Assembly (NCBI RefSeq): GCF_000092645.1
Contig: NC_014165.1
Coordinates: 1,302,001-1,366,000 of the forward strand
Reading direction: 5' to 3'
Source of the DNA: Thermobispora bispora DSM 43833
Lineage (GTDB): Bacteria > Actinomycetota > Actinomycetes > Streptosporangiales > Streptosporangiaceae
Length of the DNA stretch: 64,000 bases
The notes under the pieces are model-generated. The model was given only the letters and a program-made list of their open reading frames with translations, had not been told where the DNA came from and ran no database searches. How positions within the stretch are numbered: the first letter of the stretch is position 1; each line of letters begins with the position of its first letter. Made by a program: the position numbers and the translations under genes. Below are positions 36,866 through 47,153 of the stretch, piece by piece.

Positions 36866-37648
36866 GTGAGCCTCTACCGGGATGAGGGCGTGGTGCTGCG
36901 CACCCAGAAGCTGGGGGAGGCCGACCGCATCATCACGATCCTCACCAAGCGCACCGGGAAGGTCCGGGGCGTGGCCAAGGGCATCCGCCGGACCACCTCG
37001 CGCTTCGGCGCGCGGCTCGAGCCGTTCACCCACGTCGACCTGCAGCTCCACGCCGGCAGGTCGCTCGACGTGATCACCCAGGCGGAGACCCTGCACCCGT
37101 ACGGCCAGGCGATCGTGCGCGACTACGCGCGCTACACGGCCGGGATGGCCATGCTGGAGACCGCCGACCGGCTCGCCGCCGCGGAGAAGGAGCCCGCCCT
37201 GCGGCTGTTCCTGCTCCTGGTGGGCGGGCTGCGCACGCTCGCCGAGGGGGCGCACGAGCCGCGGCTGGTGCTCGACGCGTTCCTGCTGCGCTCGCTCGCC
37301 GTCGCCGGGTACGCGCCCGCGCTCACCGCGTGCGCCCGGTGCGGCGGCGAGGCCGTCCAGGCGTTCGCGATCGCGGCGGGCGGGGCCGTCTGCGGGGCGT
37401 GCCGCCCGCCGGGGGCCGCGGTGCCCGCGCCCGGGACGCTCGAGCTGATGAACGCCCTGCTGCGTGGCGACTGGGCGACCGCGGACGGCTCCGAGCCCCG
37501 CCAGCGGAGCGAGTGCAGCGGCTTCGTCGCCCGGTACCTGCAGTGGCATCTGGAGCACGGCATCCGCTCGCTCCGCCACGTCGAACGGGACTGGCCGCTC
37601 CGGCGGGCGGAGCCGGACGCCGCACCGGCCTACGGCGCGCACGGCTGA
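36866..37648 (+). CDS. recO: DNA repair protein RecO
   Basis: Recombination mediator, 260 residues, helps load RecA onto gaps. The N-terminal OB-fold ([20 protein letters not shown]) and the zinc site CARCGG near 153 with CGACR near 175 are seen. Normal length and intact. It is followed by uppS, the conserved neighbour in actinobacteria. Confidence 0.95.
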   Translation: MSLYRDEGVVLRTQKLGEADRIITILTKRTGKVRGVAKGIRRTTSRFGARLEPFTHVDLQLHAGRSLDVITQAETLHPYGQAIVRDYARYTAGMAMLETADRLAAAEKEPALRLFLLLVGGLRTLAEGAHEPRLVLDAFLLRSLAVAGYAPALTACARCGGEAVQAFAIAAGGAVCGACRPPGAAVPAPGTLELMNALLRGDWATADGSEPRQRSECSGFVARYLQWHLEHGIRSLRHVERDWPLRRAEPDAAPAYGAHG

Positions 37649-37792
37649 GCCCGCACGGCGCGCGGCCGAGCGCCCGGGTGGGCTCCCGGAGGGCCGGTGC
37701 GCCGGCGGAACGGCCCGCCGGACGCCTCCCGGGCCACCCCCGAGCCCGGGGCCCGGCCCGGCGGCGCGTCCAGGGGACCCGCCGGCAGGCAA

Positions 37793-37798
37793 TACCCT
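37793..37798 (+). promoter_or_regulatory. putative -10 hexamer of uppS
   Basis: TACCCT lies seven bases before ATG 37806, as expected for a leaderless mRNA. Confidence 0.5.
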
Positions 37799-37805
37799 TC
37801 AGACC

Positions 37806-38591
37806 ATGGTCCGTCCACCCGCTCCGCATCCCTCGGGGGCGAGGCCGCCCGAGATCCCCCGGGAGCTGCTGCCCCGGCACGTCGCGATCATCATGGATGG
37901 CAATGGCCGCTGGGCCAAGGCCCGCGGGCTGCCCCGCACCGAGGGCCACAAGAGAGGGGAGTACTCCCTCTTCGATGTCATCCAGGGCGCCATCGAGCTC
38001 GGCATCCCGTACCTGTCGGCGTTCGCGTTCTCCACGGAGAACTGGAAGCGCTCCCCGGAGGAGGTCCGCTTCCTCATGGGCTTCAACCGGGACGTGATCC
38101 GCCGCCGCCGCGACGAGCTCCACGAGATGGGGGTACGGGTCCGGTGGGCCGGGCGGCGGACCCGGCTCTGGCGGAGCGTCATCAAGGAGCTCGAGGACGC
38201 GGAACGGCTCACCCGGAACAACACCACGCTGACCCTGCAGTTCTGCGTGAACTACGGTGGCCGGGCCGAGATCACCGACGCCGCCGCGCGGCTCGCCCGG
38301 GACGTCGCCGCCGGGCGGGTCAACCCGGACAAGATCACCGAGAAGGTCTTCGCCCGTTACCTGGACGAGCCGGACATCCCGGATGTGGACCTGTTCATCC
38401 GGTCGTCCGGTGAGCAGCGCGTTTCGAACTTCCTGCTCTGGCAGTCCGCCTACGCGGAGATGGTCTTCCTCGACCGGCTCTGGCCCGACTTCGACCGCCG
38501 GGACCTGTGGGAGGCCTGCCGGATCTTCGCCAAGCGCGAGCGCCGGTACGGCGGGGCCGAGCCGAACGAGGTCCGCCCCGCCTCAGGCTGA
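37806..38591 (+). CDS. uppS: isoprenyl transferase (cis-prenyl chain elongation)
   Basis: A 261-residue cis-prenyltransferase that makes the undecaprenyl-type diphosphate carrier for peptidoglycan. The motif [17 protein letters not shown], with the catalytic aspartate, is near 24-40. [10 protein letters not shown] and [19 protein letters not shown] are the conserved later regions. The frame is open upstream, but ATG 37806 starts at the family's usual place. Actinobacteria often have two such enzymes; the neighbours recO and zur fit the long-chain type. Confidence 0.95.
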   Translation: MVRPPAPHPSGARPPEIPRELLPRHVAIIMDGNGRWAKARGLPRTEGHKRGEYSLFDVIQGAIELGIPYLSAFAFSTENWKRSPEEVRFLMGFNRDVIRRRRDELHEMGVRVRWAGRRTRLWRSVIKELEDAERLTRNNTTLTLQFCVNYGGRAEITDAAARLARDVAAGRVNPDKITEKVFARYLDEPDIPDVDLFIRSSGEQRVSNFLLWQSAYAEMVFLDRLWPDFDRRDLWEACRIFAKRERRYGGAEPNEVRPASG

Positions 38592-38617
38592 CCGGCGCGC
38601 GCCGCCGGGGCGCCGCG

Positions 38618-39166
38618 TCACGAGGCGCAGCGGCGGCGGGCCCGGTAGGCGGCGACGTGCATCCGGTTCCCGCAGGTACGGCTGTCGCAGTAGACACGGG
38701 AGCGGTTCCGGGACTCGTCGACGAACACGTTGGAGCAGCCGGGCGCCCCGCAGGTGCGCAGCCGCTCCCACTCGTCCTGCACCAGCACCTGGGCGAGGGC
38801 GATGCCGCAGTCGGCCGCGATGTGCTCGGCGAGCGACGCGCCGGGCGCGAAGTAGTGCAGGTGCAGCGGCTGCCCGTCGTGCTCGGTGAGGCTGGGGGTG
38901 ATCCGCGTGCGGGCGAGCAGCCCGTTGAGCAGCCGGACCGCGGTCGCCCGGTCCGGTGCGGTGAACACGCTGCGGAACACCTCCCGCAGCGCGCGGACCT
39001 CCTCGAGGTCCCGCTCGGTCACCGTGCCGATCCCGCTGATGAGACGGCGGCGGACGAAGTCCTGGAGATCCTCGACTCCGGCCAGCCGGTCCCGGTCGCC
39101 GCTCACGGTGTTGATCAGATCCACCACGGTGCCGAGCGCGTGCACCATGTCATGGCTGAACGGCAC
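38618..39166 (-). CDS. CGNR zinc-finger protein (ABATE domain)
   Basis: A 182-residue protein with an N-terminal stress-response ABATE domain (LGTVVDLINTVSGDRD) and a C-terminal zinc finger: CGAPGCSNVFVDESRNRSR followed by YCDSRTCGNR, where the CGNR motif is near 162-165. Probably a transcription regulator. The GTG start at 39166 has GGGAG eight bases upstream. It is followed by no co-directional gene. Confidence 0.88.
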   Translation of the reverse strand: MPFSHDMVHALGTVVDLINTVSGDRDRLAGVEDLQDFVRRRLISGIGTVTERDLEEVRALREVFRSVFTAPDRATAVRLLNGLLARTRITPSLTEHDGQPLHLHYFAPGASLAEHIAADCGIALAQVLVQDEWERLRTCGAPGCSNVFVDESRNRSRVYCDSRTCGNRMHVAAYRARRRCAS

Positions 39167-39259
39167 GTCGAAACTCCCACTGTCGCGGCGAGGCGGCCAA
39201 CTCCCGGAAGATCGCAGCCTACCGCCCGGCGGGCCGCCGCGGGGCCGTACCGGACCCGA

Positions 39260-39688
39260 TCACTCCGCCGCGGCGGCCTTCTCCGTCTTTTCCGCCTTGC
39301 CCGCCTTCTCCGTCTTCGCCGCGCAGGCCGAGCAGGTGCCGAACACCTCGACGGTGTGGGTGACGTCGGTGAAGCCGTGCTCCAGGCCGATGTGCTCCGC
39401 CCAGCGCTCGACGCTGGGCTCCGTCACCTCGACCGTCAGGCCGCACTTGCGGCACACCAGGTGGTGGTGGTGGGTCTCGGTCTCACAGGCTCGGTAGACG
39501 GACTCACCGTCGTCGGTGCGCAGCACATCGACGCGTCCCGCGTCCTGAAGCGACTGCAGCGCTCGGTACACGGTCGTGAGTCCGATCTTCGAGCCGCACG
39601 CCCGCATCTCGGCGAACACGTCTTGAGCGCTCCGGAACCCGGCGCTCTGGCGCAGCACCTTGTGAACGGCCTCGCGGCTCTTGGTCAT
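39260..39688 (-). CDS. zur: zinc uptake regulator Zur (Fur family)
   Basis: A 142-residue Fur-family repressor. The winged helix (FRSAQDVFAEMRACGSKIGLTTVYRALQSLQ) is followed by the metal-binding domain with HHHHLVCRKCG and FGTCSACA, i.e. two CXXC pairs for structural zinc. The GLTTVYR and HTVEVFGTC patterns fit actinobacterial Zur better than FurA. Its place next to uppS, recO and glyS is also that of zur in streptomycetes. The Lys/Glu/Ala-rich tail is unusual. No Zur box is recognisable in its own upstream region. Confidence 0.88.
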   Translation of the reverse strand: MTKSREAVHKVLRQSAGFRSAQDVFAEMRACGSKIGLTTVYRALQSLQDAGRVDVLRTDDGESVYRACETETHHHHLVCRKCGLTVEVTEPSVERWAEHIGLEHGFTDVTHTVEVFGTCSACAAKTEKAGKAEKTEKAAAAE

Positions 39689-39832
39689 GAAGGCTCCCGT
39701 GTACGGCTTCGTTCTACCGAATTTACCCAGTCGGGGCGCGTTACGGACGTCATGGTCGCGTCGCTCACCGGGTGGCCTTCTCCCACCCGCCGCGGGCCGT
39801 CCCGCACCCGGGCCCGGGCCGGGCCGCCGGGC

Positions 39833-40258
39833 TCAGATCAGGCCGAAGCGGGTGGCGGCGAGCAGCACCAGGAAGGCGATGAGCGCGACGCGCAGCACCC
39901 GCCCGGTGACGCGGAGGCTCGGCCAGGACAGGTACGCGAGCCAGGTGACGAAGCCGAGCACGGGGAGCACGGCGATCCCGCCGCGCCAGTCGGCCACGAC
40001 CAGGCCGGCGAGCAGGAGCCCGACCATGACGAGCGGCACGAGCCAGCGCGGGAGCTGGAACAGGAACACCAGCGGTGCGGCGCTCTTCCGCTCGATCGCC
40101 CGGCGCAGCCCGGTGGCGTCCGGGGTGTAGAAGTGCTCGCCGGCCGGCAGCGGCCGGCGCGGCCGCGAAGCCCGCGCCCCGGACCTCCCCTCGGCCGGCC
40201 GCTGCGCCAGCGGGTGGCGCGGGAGCCCAGGGCGCCGCGTCGGTTTCTCGCTTCCCAC
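39833..40258 (-). CDS. small integral membrane protein (DUF6703-like)
   Basis: A 141-residue protein: a basic, Pro/Arg-rich N-terminus (1-55) and three hydrophobic segments near 65-85, 90-110 and 118-136. I cannot assign a function. A protein of this shape commonly sits between zur and the monooxygenase/glyS genes in related bacteria. Confidence 0.6.
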   Translation of the reverse strand: MGSEKPTRRPGLPRHPLAQRPAEGRSGARASRPRRPLPAGEHFYTPDATGLRRAIERKSAAPLVFLFQLPRWLVPLVMVGLLLAGLVVADWRGGIAVLPVLGFVTWLAYLSWPSLRVTGRVLRVALIAFLVLLAATRFGLI

Positions 40259-40386
40259 GCCTCGAGCGTAGTACCCGGCGGGCCGCGGACCGGCCGGTGC
40301 CGCGGGCGGGCACGCGCCGGGCCGGTCACCGTTCCCGCGCCGAGGGGGGTTCCCGGGCGGCGCGGGGGAGATGGCATGCTGGGCGC

Positions 40387-40710
40387 ATGCTCGCCCTCAT
40401 CCGGTGCACGGTCCCCGCCGCGCAGGCGGACGAGTTCCTCGCGCAGGCGCGCGAGGCCCTCGCGGTGCTCGCCGCCCAGCCCGGGTACCTGGGCGGGCGG
40501 ATCGGCAGGTCGATCGACGAACCGAACCTGTGGGTCCTGGCGAGCGAGTGGGAGGGCGCGGGCTTCTACCGGCGCGCGCTGTCCGCGGCCCGGATGGCGA
40601 TGTACCCGCTCATGGCGTTCATGATCAACGAGCCCGGGGTGTTCGAGGGGGTGTACGAGCTGCCGTCCGCCCGGGGGCCGGAGGCCGAGGGGGCCGTCCC
40701 CAAGCACTGA
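40387..40710 (+). CDS. antibiotic biosynthesis monooxygenase (ABM) domain protein
   Basis: A 107-residue ferredoxin-like barrel protein. MLALIRCTVPAAQADEFLAQ and a following LWVLASEWEG are the ABM-domain pattern. Such proteins can be heme-degrading or cofactor-free oxygenases, or merely structural dimers. The frame is open upstream from 40075, but the ATG at 40387 is the natural domain start. CATGCT six bases before it may be its -10 element. Confidence 0.8.
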   Translation: MLALIRCTVPAAQADEFLAQAREALAVLAAQPGYLGGRIGRSIDEPNLWVLASEWEGAGFYRRALSAARMAMYPLMAFMINEPGVFEGVYELPSARGPEAEGAVPKH

Positions 40711-40935
40711 GCGAAACAGGGCGGATTCCCCTAAGCTTGACCACGGATCCACGGGGCAGGTACGTGGCCTGAGCGCACGCGGACCTGTCCACCGGCGGAG
40801 CGCCTCTCGGGGACGCCGGCGGGCGCCGCCGGATCGCCCACGGCCGGGGACCCGTTGGGCGTACCCTGTTACGAACGATCATCTGACTCCGAACCTGATC
40901 CCGATTCCGACACCCAGCCGGATGGAGTTCCACTG

Positions 40936-42321
40936 ATGGCCCGTCGCACCGACGTTCTGGACACGATCGTCAGCCTCGCCAAGCGTCGCGGGTTCGTCTA
41001 CCCGTCGAGCGAGATCTACGGTGGACTGCGCGCATCCTGGGACTACGGACCCCTGGGTGTCGAGCTGAAGAACAACATCAAGCGCGAGTGGTGGAAGGCC
41101 ATGGTCCAGGGCCGCGAGGACGTCGTCGGCGTGGACTCGTGCGTCATCCTCGCCCGCGAGGTGTGGCAGGCCAGCGGCCACGTCGACACGTTCACCGACC
41201 CGCTGACCGAGTGCCTCTCCTGCCACAAGCGCTACCGCGCCGACCACCTCATCGAGGCGTACGCCGCAAAGCACGGCGCCGAGCCCGCCGGCGGCCTCAA
41301 CGACGTGAGCTGCCCCAACTGCGGCAACAAGGGGGCGTTCACCCCGCCCCGGCAGTTCAGCGGCCTGCTGAAGACCTTCCTCGGCCCGGTGGAGGACGAG
41401 TCGGGCCTCGCCTACCTGCGCCCGGAGACCGCCCAGGGCATCTTCATCAACTTCCTCAACGTCCAGCAGTCGGCCCGCAAGAAGATCCCGTTCGGGATCG
41501 GCCAGATCGGCAAGTCGTTCCGTAACGAGATCACCCCCGGCAACTTCATCTTCCGGACGCGCGAGTTCGAGCAGATGGAGATGGAGTTCTTCGTCAAGCC
41601 GGGCACCGACGAGGAGTGGCACCAGTACTGGATCGACGAGCGGCTCCGCTGGTACATCGACCTGGGGATCAACAAGGACAACCTCCGGCTCTACGAGCAC
41701 CCCAAGGAGAAGCTGTCCCACTACTCGAAGCGGACCGTTGACATCGAGTACCGCTTCAACTTCCCCGGCATGGAGTGGGGTGAGCTCGAGGGCATCGCGA
41801 ACCGCACCGACTTCGACCTCAGCTCGCACAGCAAGGCCTCCGGCCAGGACCTGTCCTACTTCGACCAGGAGACCGGGCAGCGCTACATCCCGTACGTGAT
41901 CGAGCCGGCGGCCGGGGTGGACCGGACCGCGCTCACCTTCCTCCTCGACGCGTACACGGTGGACGAGGCGCCCAACGCCAAGGGCGAGATGGAGCAGCGG
42001 ACCGTGCTCCGCCTCGACCCGCGGCTCGCCCCGGTGAAGGTGGCCGTGCTCCCGCTCTCCCGCAACGCCGACCTGTCGCCGAAGGCCCGCGACCTGGCCG
42101 CGCAGCTGCGCCGCAGGTGGAACGTGGAGTTCGACGACGCCGGGGCGATCGGGCGCCGCTACCGCCGGCAGGACGAGATCGGCACCCCGTACGCGGTCAC
42201 CATCGACTTCCAGACGCTGGAGGACAACGCGGTGACGGTCCGCGAGCGGGACAGCATGGCCCAGGAGCGGATCTCCATCGACCAGGTGGAGGCCTACCTC
42301 CGCGAGCGGCTGGACCGCTGA
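40936..42321 (+). CDS. glyS: glycyl-tRNA synthetase (dimeric type)
   Basis: Class II aminoacyl-tRNA synthetase, 461 residues. Motif 1 is around [16 protein letters not shown], motif 2 around [21 protein letters not shown], and motif 3 near [33 protein letters not shown] and CPNCGNKG are a zinc-binding insertion. ATG 40936 is preceded by GGAG. A five-codon frame (MEFH) ends on the same ATG and may be accidental. Upstream 225 bases have no T-box that I can recognise; TACCCT at 40862 may be the -10. Confidence 0.97.
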   Translation: MARRTDVLDTIVSLAKRRGFVYPSSEIYGGLRASWDYGPLGVELKNNIKREWWKAMVQGREDVVGVDSCVILAREVWQASGHVDTFTDPLTECLSCHKRYRADHLIEAYAAKHGAEPAGGLNDVSCPNCGNKGAFTPPRQFSGLLKTFLGPVEDESGLAYLRPETAQGIFINFLNVQQSARKKIPFGIGQIGKSFRNEITPGNFIFRTREFEQMEMEFFVKPGTDEEWHQYWIDERLRWYIDLGINKDNLRLYEHPKEKLSHYSKRTVDIEYRFNFPGMEWGELEGIANRTDFDLSSHSKASGQDLSYFDQETGQRYIPYVIEPAAGVDRTALTFLLDAYTVDEAPNAKGEMEQRTVLRLDPRLAPVKVAVLPLSRNADLSPKARDLAAQLRRRWNVEFDDAGAIGRRYRRQDEIGTPYAVTIDFQTLEDNAVTVRERDSMAQERISIDQVEAYLRERLDR

Positions 42322-42538
42322 GCCGCTCGAGCGCCGAGCGCGCGACGCGGGCTCCCGCAGGCCGAGCGGCCGGATCCTTGACGGCTCACGGCCCGCTGCG
42401 GGCCCGCGGCTGCATCCCTGAGACGTGAGCGGCCGGTCCGCCGAGGGCTGGCCGCGCCGTCCGGCCGCCGTTCGCCGCCCCCGGTGGGCGTCACCGGAGA
42501 GCTCCGCGGCAACGGCGTCCCGCGGCCCGGCGGCCCGC

Positions 42539-44026
42539 TCACTCGCGGCAGCGCAGCCCGTTCTGCGGCACCTTCCCCTCGAGCAGGTAGGCGTTCACGG
42601 CCGAGTCGATGCACCGGCTCCGGCCGTACGCCCCGTGGCCCTCGCCCTCCAGGGTGAGGAGCACCCCGGTGCGGAGCAGCCGGGCGAGCCGCGGCGCCCA
42701 CTGGTACGGCGTGGCCGGGTCGTTGGTGACCCCGATCACGAGGATCGGCGGGGACCCGGTCGCGTCGATGCGCCGGGCCTCGTCGTTACCGGGGACCGGC
42801 CAGACGCTGCACGCGCCGGCGCTCACCGCGGTCTCGGCGAAGATCGGCGTCTTCGCGCGCAGCTCGCGGGCGAGGGCCTCGGCCTGGGCCACGCTCGGCC
42901 GGTCGGTGGTGTCCGCGCAGAGCACGGCCGGCAGCGCGAAGTGCAGGGAGGCGTAGGTTCCGTCCGGCCGGCGGGAGGCGTAGTCGTCGGCGAGGGTGAG
43001 CAGGCCGCTCATGTCGCCCTTGTCCGCGTCGCGGAGCGCCTCGGTGAGCAGCGGCCAGCTCTGGTCGCTGTAGAGGGCGTGGGCGATCGCGATCCGCGCG
43101 ATGTCCTCGGTGACGAGCCGGTCGCCCACCTTCACCGGTGCGCGCTTGAGCCGGTCGAGCAGGGTGCGCACGGTCTTGTCCGCCTGCTCGGCGTCCGCGC
43201 CGAGCGGGCAGCCCTCCGCGGACTTCACGCAGCCGGCGAGGTACTGCTCGTACGCCTTCTGGAAGCCGAGCGCCTGGGTCCGCGCCATCTCGAGCAGCCC
43301 GACCGTGGGGTCCACGGCCGAGTCGAGCACCATCCGGCCCACCTTGTCCGGGTAGAGGGTCGCGTAGACCGCGCCGAGGTGGGTGCCGTAGGAGAAGCCG
43401 AAGTAGTTGAGGCGGGGCTCGCCGAGGGCCTGGCGCAGCCGCTCCATGTCGCGCGCCACGTTCACCGTGCCGACGTACGGGAGGATGCGGCCGGCGTTGC
43501 GCTCGCAGCCCTGCGCGAACTCGGTGATGAGCCGGGTCTCCTCGGCGATGTCGTCGCTCGGCTCGTGCGCGAGGTACCAGTCCATCCGGGGGCCGTCGAG
43601 GCAACGGATCCCGCTGCTGCGGTCCACGCCGCGGGGGTCGAAGCTGACCAGGTCGTAGCGTCGGTTGAGGGCGCGGAACGCGAACGCGGCGTTCATCAGC
43701 GTGGTGACCCCTGAGCCGCCCGGGCCGCCGAAGTTGAACACGAGCGAGCCGAGCCGTTCGCCCGGTCCGGTCGCCGGAACCCGGACCAGCGCGATCCCGA
43801 TCTTCTCCCCGTCCGGCCTGGCGTAGTCGAGCGGCACCTGCAGGGTGGCGCATTCGAAGCGCGGGCTGGGAGTGGAGGAGACGCCCTCGCACGGGCCCCA
43901 GGTCAGCCCCTGCCCGGCTCGGGAGGCGGGGGAGAGCTCATGGGCCCCGCAGGCCATGGCGGCCGGGCCGAGCACCCCGGCTCCCAGGATCAACGCCAGT
44001 ACGGCTCGCCAGGTCTTTCGTGGCAC
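42539..44026 (-). CDS. secreted S33-family peptidase / alpha-beta hydrolase lipoprotein
   Basis: A 495-residue tripeptidyl-aminopeptidase-type hydrolase. A lipoprotein signal (VLALILGAGVLGPAAMAC, lipobox AMAC) leads. The nucleophile elbow is GFSYGT, the acid is in TNDPATP, and the histidine in GEGHGAY. The C-terminal TAP_C domain is present. GTG 44026 is chosen because GGAGGG lies four bases upstream; the frame is open 13 codons further. It likely digests peptides outside the membrane. Isolated gene. Confidence 0.9.
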   Translation of the reverse strand: MPRKTWRAVLALILGAGVLGPAAMACGAHELSPASRAGQGLTWGPCEGVSSTPSPRFECATLQVPLDYARPDGEKIGIALVRVPATGPGERLGSLVFNFGGPGGSGVTTLMNAAFAFRALNRRYDLVSFDPRGVDRSSGIRCLDGPRMDWYLAHEPSDDIAEETRLITEFAQGCERNAGRILPYVGTVNVARDMERLRQALGEPRLNYFGFSYGTHLGAVYATLYPDKVGRMVLDSAVDPTVGLLEMARTQALGFQKAYEQYLAGCVKSAEGCPLGADAEQADKTVRTLLDRLKRAPVKVGDRLVTEDIARIAIAHALYSDQSWPLLTEALRDADKGDMSGLLTLADDYASRRPDGTYASLHFALPAVLCADTTDRPSVAQAEALARELRAKTPIFAETAVSAGACSVWPVPGNDEARRIDATGSPPILVIGVTNDPATPYQWAPRLARLLRTGVLLTLEGEGHGAYGRSRCIDSAVNAYLLEGKVPQNGLRCRE

Positions 44027-44385
44027 GTCACCCTCCGCGTTCGGATGAATTCGGAGGGTTATCACTCTATATATCGCACGGCGCGCGGTAAGCGGGTTAG
44101 GCGCGGCGTCCGCGATCGGATCTCAGTGGCGACTGGTCTATGCCAATTGTCTAGTCCAATTCACCGTCGCTTCGTGAAGAATGGTGATCGTTCAAAACGT
44201 GAGATGATCTATGAGAAATTCTGCTGATCTTTCCGTTTCGGGACTGTGGATTAGACCTATACAGGACCTTCTACCTGGACTTATGTCATTTGCCGGGGTA
44301 AGTGAGGTTTGGGGGTGCTTTTCACAGGTAGAGTCAAAGATGCGCGAGTGACTGCGCGTTGTAGGAAGTCGCAAGAGGAGTGCAC
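44027..44385. promoter_or_regulatory. A/T-rich divergent control region, S33 peptidase/ppdK
   Basis: No gene is supported. This is one of the most A/T-rich stretches in the window. It contains CTATATATCG near 44068, two CAATT boxes near 44142 and 44156, and TATACA (44258-44263) as a candidate -10 element for ppdK. CAGG-N8-CCTG (44262-44277) forms a small dyad next to it. The long 5' region before ppdK (about 120 bases) could carry more control, but no known riboswitch is recognised. Confidence 0.5.
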
Positions 44386-47022
44386 GTGCCCAAGTTCGTT
44401 TACGACTTCTCCGAGGGCAACAAAGATCTGAAGGACTTGCTCGGCGGCAAGGGTGCCAACCTGGCGGAGATGACCAATCTCGGGCTTCCCGTGCCTCCCG
44501 GCTTCACCATCACCACCGAGGCGTGCCGCCATTACCTTGCGCAGGGGACGGTCCCCGAAGGGCTTGACGAAGAGGTGTCCCAGCACCTGGCGAAGCTCGA
44601 GGCCAGGATGGGGAAGCGCCTGGGCGACCCGGACGACCCCCTGCTCGTCAGCGTGCGCTCCGGGGCGAAGTACTCGATGCCGGGCATGATGGAGACCGTT
44701 CTCAACATCGGCCTCAACGACCGGTCGGTCCTCGGGCTGGCCAAGCAGTCCGGCAACGAGCGGTTCGCCTGGGACTCCTACCGCAGGCTCATCCAGATGT
44801 TCGGCAAGACCGTCCTCGGCATCGAGGGCGAGCTGTTCGAGGCGGAGCTCGAGCGGCTCAAGAACGGCAGGCAGGACACCGACCTCAGCGCCGAGGAGCT
44901 GCGCGGTCTCGTCGACACGTACAAGGGCATCGTGCGCGAGCACACCGGCCGCGAGTTCCCCTCGGACCCGCGCGAGCAGCTCGACCTCGCGATCAAGGCG
45001 GTCTTCGACTCGTGGAACACCCCGCGCGCCAAGCTCTACCGGCGGCAGGAGCGCATCCCCGACGACCTCGGCACGGCGGTCAACGTCGTGACCATGGTCT
45101 TCGGCAACCTCGGGGAGGACTCCGGCACCGGCGTCGCGTTCACCCGGGACCCCGGCACCGGCCGCAAGGGCGTGTACGGCGACTACCTGCCGAACGCCCA
45201 GGGCGAGGATGTGGTGGCCGGCATCCGCAACACCATCCCCCTGCAGGAGCTCGAGCGGCTCGACCCCAAGTCCTACCGCGAGCTCCTCGACATCATGGCC
45301 CGCCTGGAGAGCCACTACCGCGACCTGTGCGACATCGAGTTCACCATCGAGCGCGGCAAGCTCTGGATGCTCCAGACCCGGGTCGGCAAGCGGACCGCGG
45401 CGGCCGCGTTCCGGATCGCCACGCAGCTCGTCGACGAGGGCCTCATCGACATGGACGAGGCCGTCAAGCGCGTCTCCGGCGCGCAGCTCGCCCAGCTCAT
45501 GTTCCCGCGGTTCGCCGAGGACGCCGCGCACCGGCCGATCACCAAGGGCATGAACGCCTCGCCCGGCGCCGCCGTGGGCAAGGCCGTGTTCAGCTCGGAG
45601 CGGGCCGTCGAGCTCGCCGAGAAGGGCGAGGCGGTCATCCTCGTCCGGCGGGAGACCAACCCGGACGACCTCGGCGGCATGATCGCGGCCCGCGGCATCC
45701 TCACCTCCCGGGGCGGTAAGACCTCGCACGCCGCCGTGGTCGCCCGCGGCATGGGCAAGACCTGCGTCTGCGGCGCGGAGGAGCTCGACGTCGACGTCGT
45801 CAACCGGCGGTTCACCGCGCCCGGCGGGGTCGTCGTCAACGAGGGCGACGTGATCTCCATCGACGGCACCACCGGCGCCGTCTACCTCGGCGAGGTGCCC
45901 GTGGTCCCCTCCCCGGTGGTCGAGTACTTCGAGGGGAAGCCCGTCGACGACGAGCTGGTCGCCGCGGTCGACCGCATCATGCGCCATGCCGACTCGGTCC
46001 GCCGCCTCAAGGTGCGGGCCAACGCCGACACCCCGGAGGACGCCGCCCGCGCCCGCCGGTTCGGCGCCGAGGGCATCGGGCTGTGCCGTACCGAGCACAT
46101 GTTCCTCGGTGAGCGGCGCAAGCTCGTCGAGGACCTGATCCTCGCCGCCACGCCGGAGGAGCGGCAGGCCGCGCTCGACGCGCTGGAGCCGCTGCAGACC
46201 AAGGACTTCGTCGGCATCTTCACCGCGATGGACGGCCTGCCGGTCACCATCCGGCTGATCGACCCGCCGCTGCACGAGTTCCTCCCCGACCTCACCGAGC
46301 TGGCGGTCAAGGTGGCCACCGCGGGCGAGGCCGCGAGCGAGCGGGACCGCAAGCTGCTCGAGGCGGTCAAGCGGCTGCACGAGCAGAACCCGATGCTCGG
46401 CCTGCGCGGCGTACGGCTCGGCCTCGTCATCCCGGGCCTGTTCGCCATGCAGGTGCGGGCGATCGCCACCGCGGCGAAGCAGGTGCCGAACGCCAAGGCG
46501 GAGATCATGATCCCGCTGGTGAGCACGGTGCAGGAGCTCGAGATCGTCCGGGAGGAGGCGCAGCGCATCCTCGCCGAGGCCGGCGTGGACGCCATGATCG
46601 GCACGATGATCGAGGTCCCGCGGGCCGCGCTCACCGCCGGCCAGATCGCCGAGGCCGCCGAGTTCTTCTCCTTCGGCACCAACGACCTCACCCAGATGAC
46701 CTGGGGCTTCTCCCGGGACGACTGCGAGAGCTCCTTCTTCGGCAAGTACTTCGACCTCGGGGTCTTCGGGGTCTCGCCGTTCGAGTCGATCGACCGCTCC
46801 GGCGTCGGCCGGCTCATGCGGATCGCCACCGAGGAGGGCCGCCGGACCAGGCCCGATCTCAAGCTCGGCATCTGCGGCGAGCACGGCGGTGACCCGGCCT
46901 CGGTGCACTTCTGCCACGAGCTGGGGCTCGACTACGTCTCCTGCTCGCCGTTCCGCATCCCGATCGCCCGGCTCGAGGCGGGCCGGGCGGCGGTGAGCGC
47001 CGAGGGCTCCGACAGCCGCTGA
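44386..47022 (+). CDS. ppdK: pyruvate, phosphate dikinase
   Basis: An 878-residue enzyme that interconverts pyruvate, ATP and phosphate with phosphoenolpyruvate, AMP and diphosphate. The ATP-grasp N-terminus has LLGGKGANLAEM. The phosphohistidine domain carries GGKTSHAAVVARGMGK, with the catalytic histidine near 447. The C-terminal barrel has SFGTNDLTQMTWGFSRDD and GICGEHGG with the conserved cysteine. GTG 44386 has GAGGAG six bases upstream. Full length and intact. A strong hairpin follows the stop. Confidence 0.97.
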   Translation: MPKFVYDFSEGNKDLKDLLGGKGANLAEMTNLGLPVPPGFTITTEACRHYLAQGTVPEGLDEEVSQHLAKLEARMGKRLGDPDDPLLVSVRSGAKYSMPGMMETVLNIGLNDRSVLGLAKQSGNERFAWDSYRRLIQMFGKTVLGIEGELFEAELERLKNGRQDTDLSAEELRGLVDTYKGIVREHTGREFPSDPREQLDLAIKAVFDSWNTPRAKLYRRQERIPDDLGTAVNVVTMVFGNLGEDSGTGVAFTRDPGTGRKGVYGDYLPNAQGEDVVAGIRNTIPLQELERLDPKSYRELLDIMARLESHYRDLCDIEFTIERGKLWMLQTRVGKRTAAAAFRIATQLVDEGLIDMDEAVKRVSGAQLAQLMFPRFAEDAAHRPITKGMNASPGAAVGKAVFSSERAVELAEKGEAVILVRRETNPDDLGGMIAARGILTSRGGKTSHAAVVARGMGKTCVCGAEELDVDVVNRRFTAPGGVVVNEGDVISIDGTTGAVYLGEVPVVPSPVVEYFEGKPVDDELVAAVDRIMRHADSVRRLKVRANADTPEDAARARRFGAEGIGLCRTEHMFLGERRKLVEDLILAATPEERQAALDALEPLQTKDFVGIFTAMDGLPVTIRLIDPPLHEFLPDLTELAVKVATAGEAASERDRKLLEAVKRLHEQNPMLGLRGVRLGLVIPGLFAMQVRAIATAAKQVPNAKAEIMIPLVSTVQELEIVREEAQRILAEAGVDAMIGTMIEVPRAALTAGQIAEAAEFFSFGTNDLTQMTWGFSRDDCESSFFGKYFDLGVFGVSPFESIDRSGVGRLMRIATEEGRRTRPDLKLGICGEHGGDPASVHFCHELGLDYVSCSPFRIPIARLEAGRAAVSAEGSDSR

Positions 47023-47033
47023 CCGTCGCACAT

Positions 47034-47063
47034 CCGGCGGCGGGCCCGGTGGCCCGCCGCCGG
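47034..47063 (+). terminator. terminator-like hairpin after ppdK
   Basis: CCGGCGGCGGGC pairs perfectly with GCCCGCCGCCGG around a six-base loop, starting 11 bases after the stop. No T-run follows, as is common in actinobacteria. Confidence 0.7.
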
Positions 47064-47153
47064 TGCGGTGCCGGATTCGCCAGTCGTGAGCACCGGAGAT
47101 AGGGGGTACGCTCCTTTCCCCACTTGCGTGGGGCGCAGGTGGAAGGAGGAGGC

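Noticed and set aside
40711-40935. T-box riboswitch before glyS
   Set aside because: I could not find the conserved T-box sequence or a terminator/antiterminator pair.
40922-40936. Five-codon frame MEFH ending on the glyS ATG
   Set aside because: It contains the likely ribosome binding site GGAG of glyS; too short to support coupling without other evidence.
44281-47031. Open frame of 916 codons opposite ppdK
   Set aside because: Shadow of a full-length, intact ppdK; no motif and no ribosome binding site.
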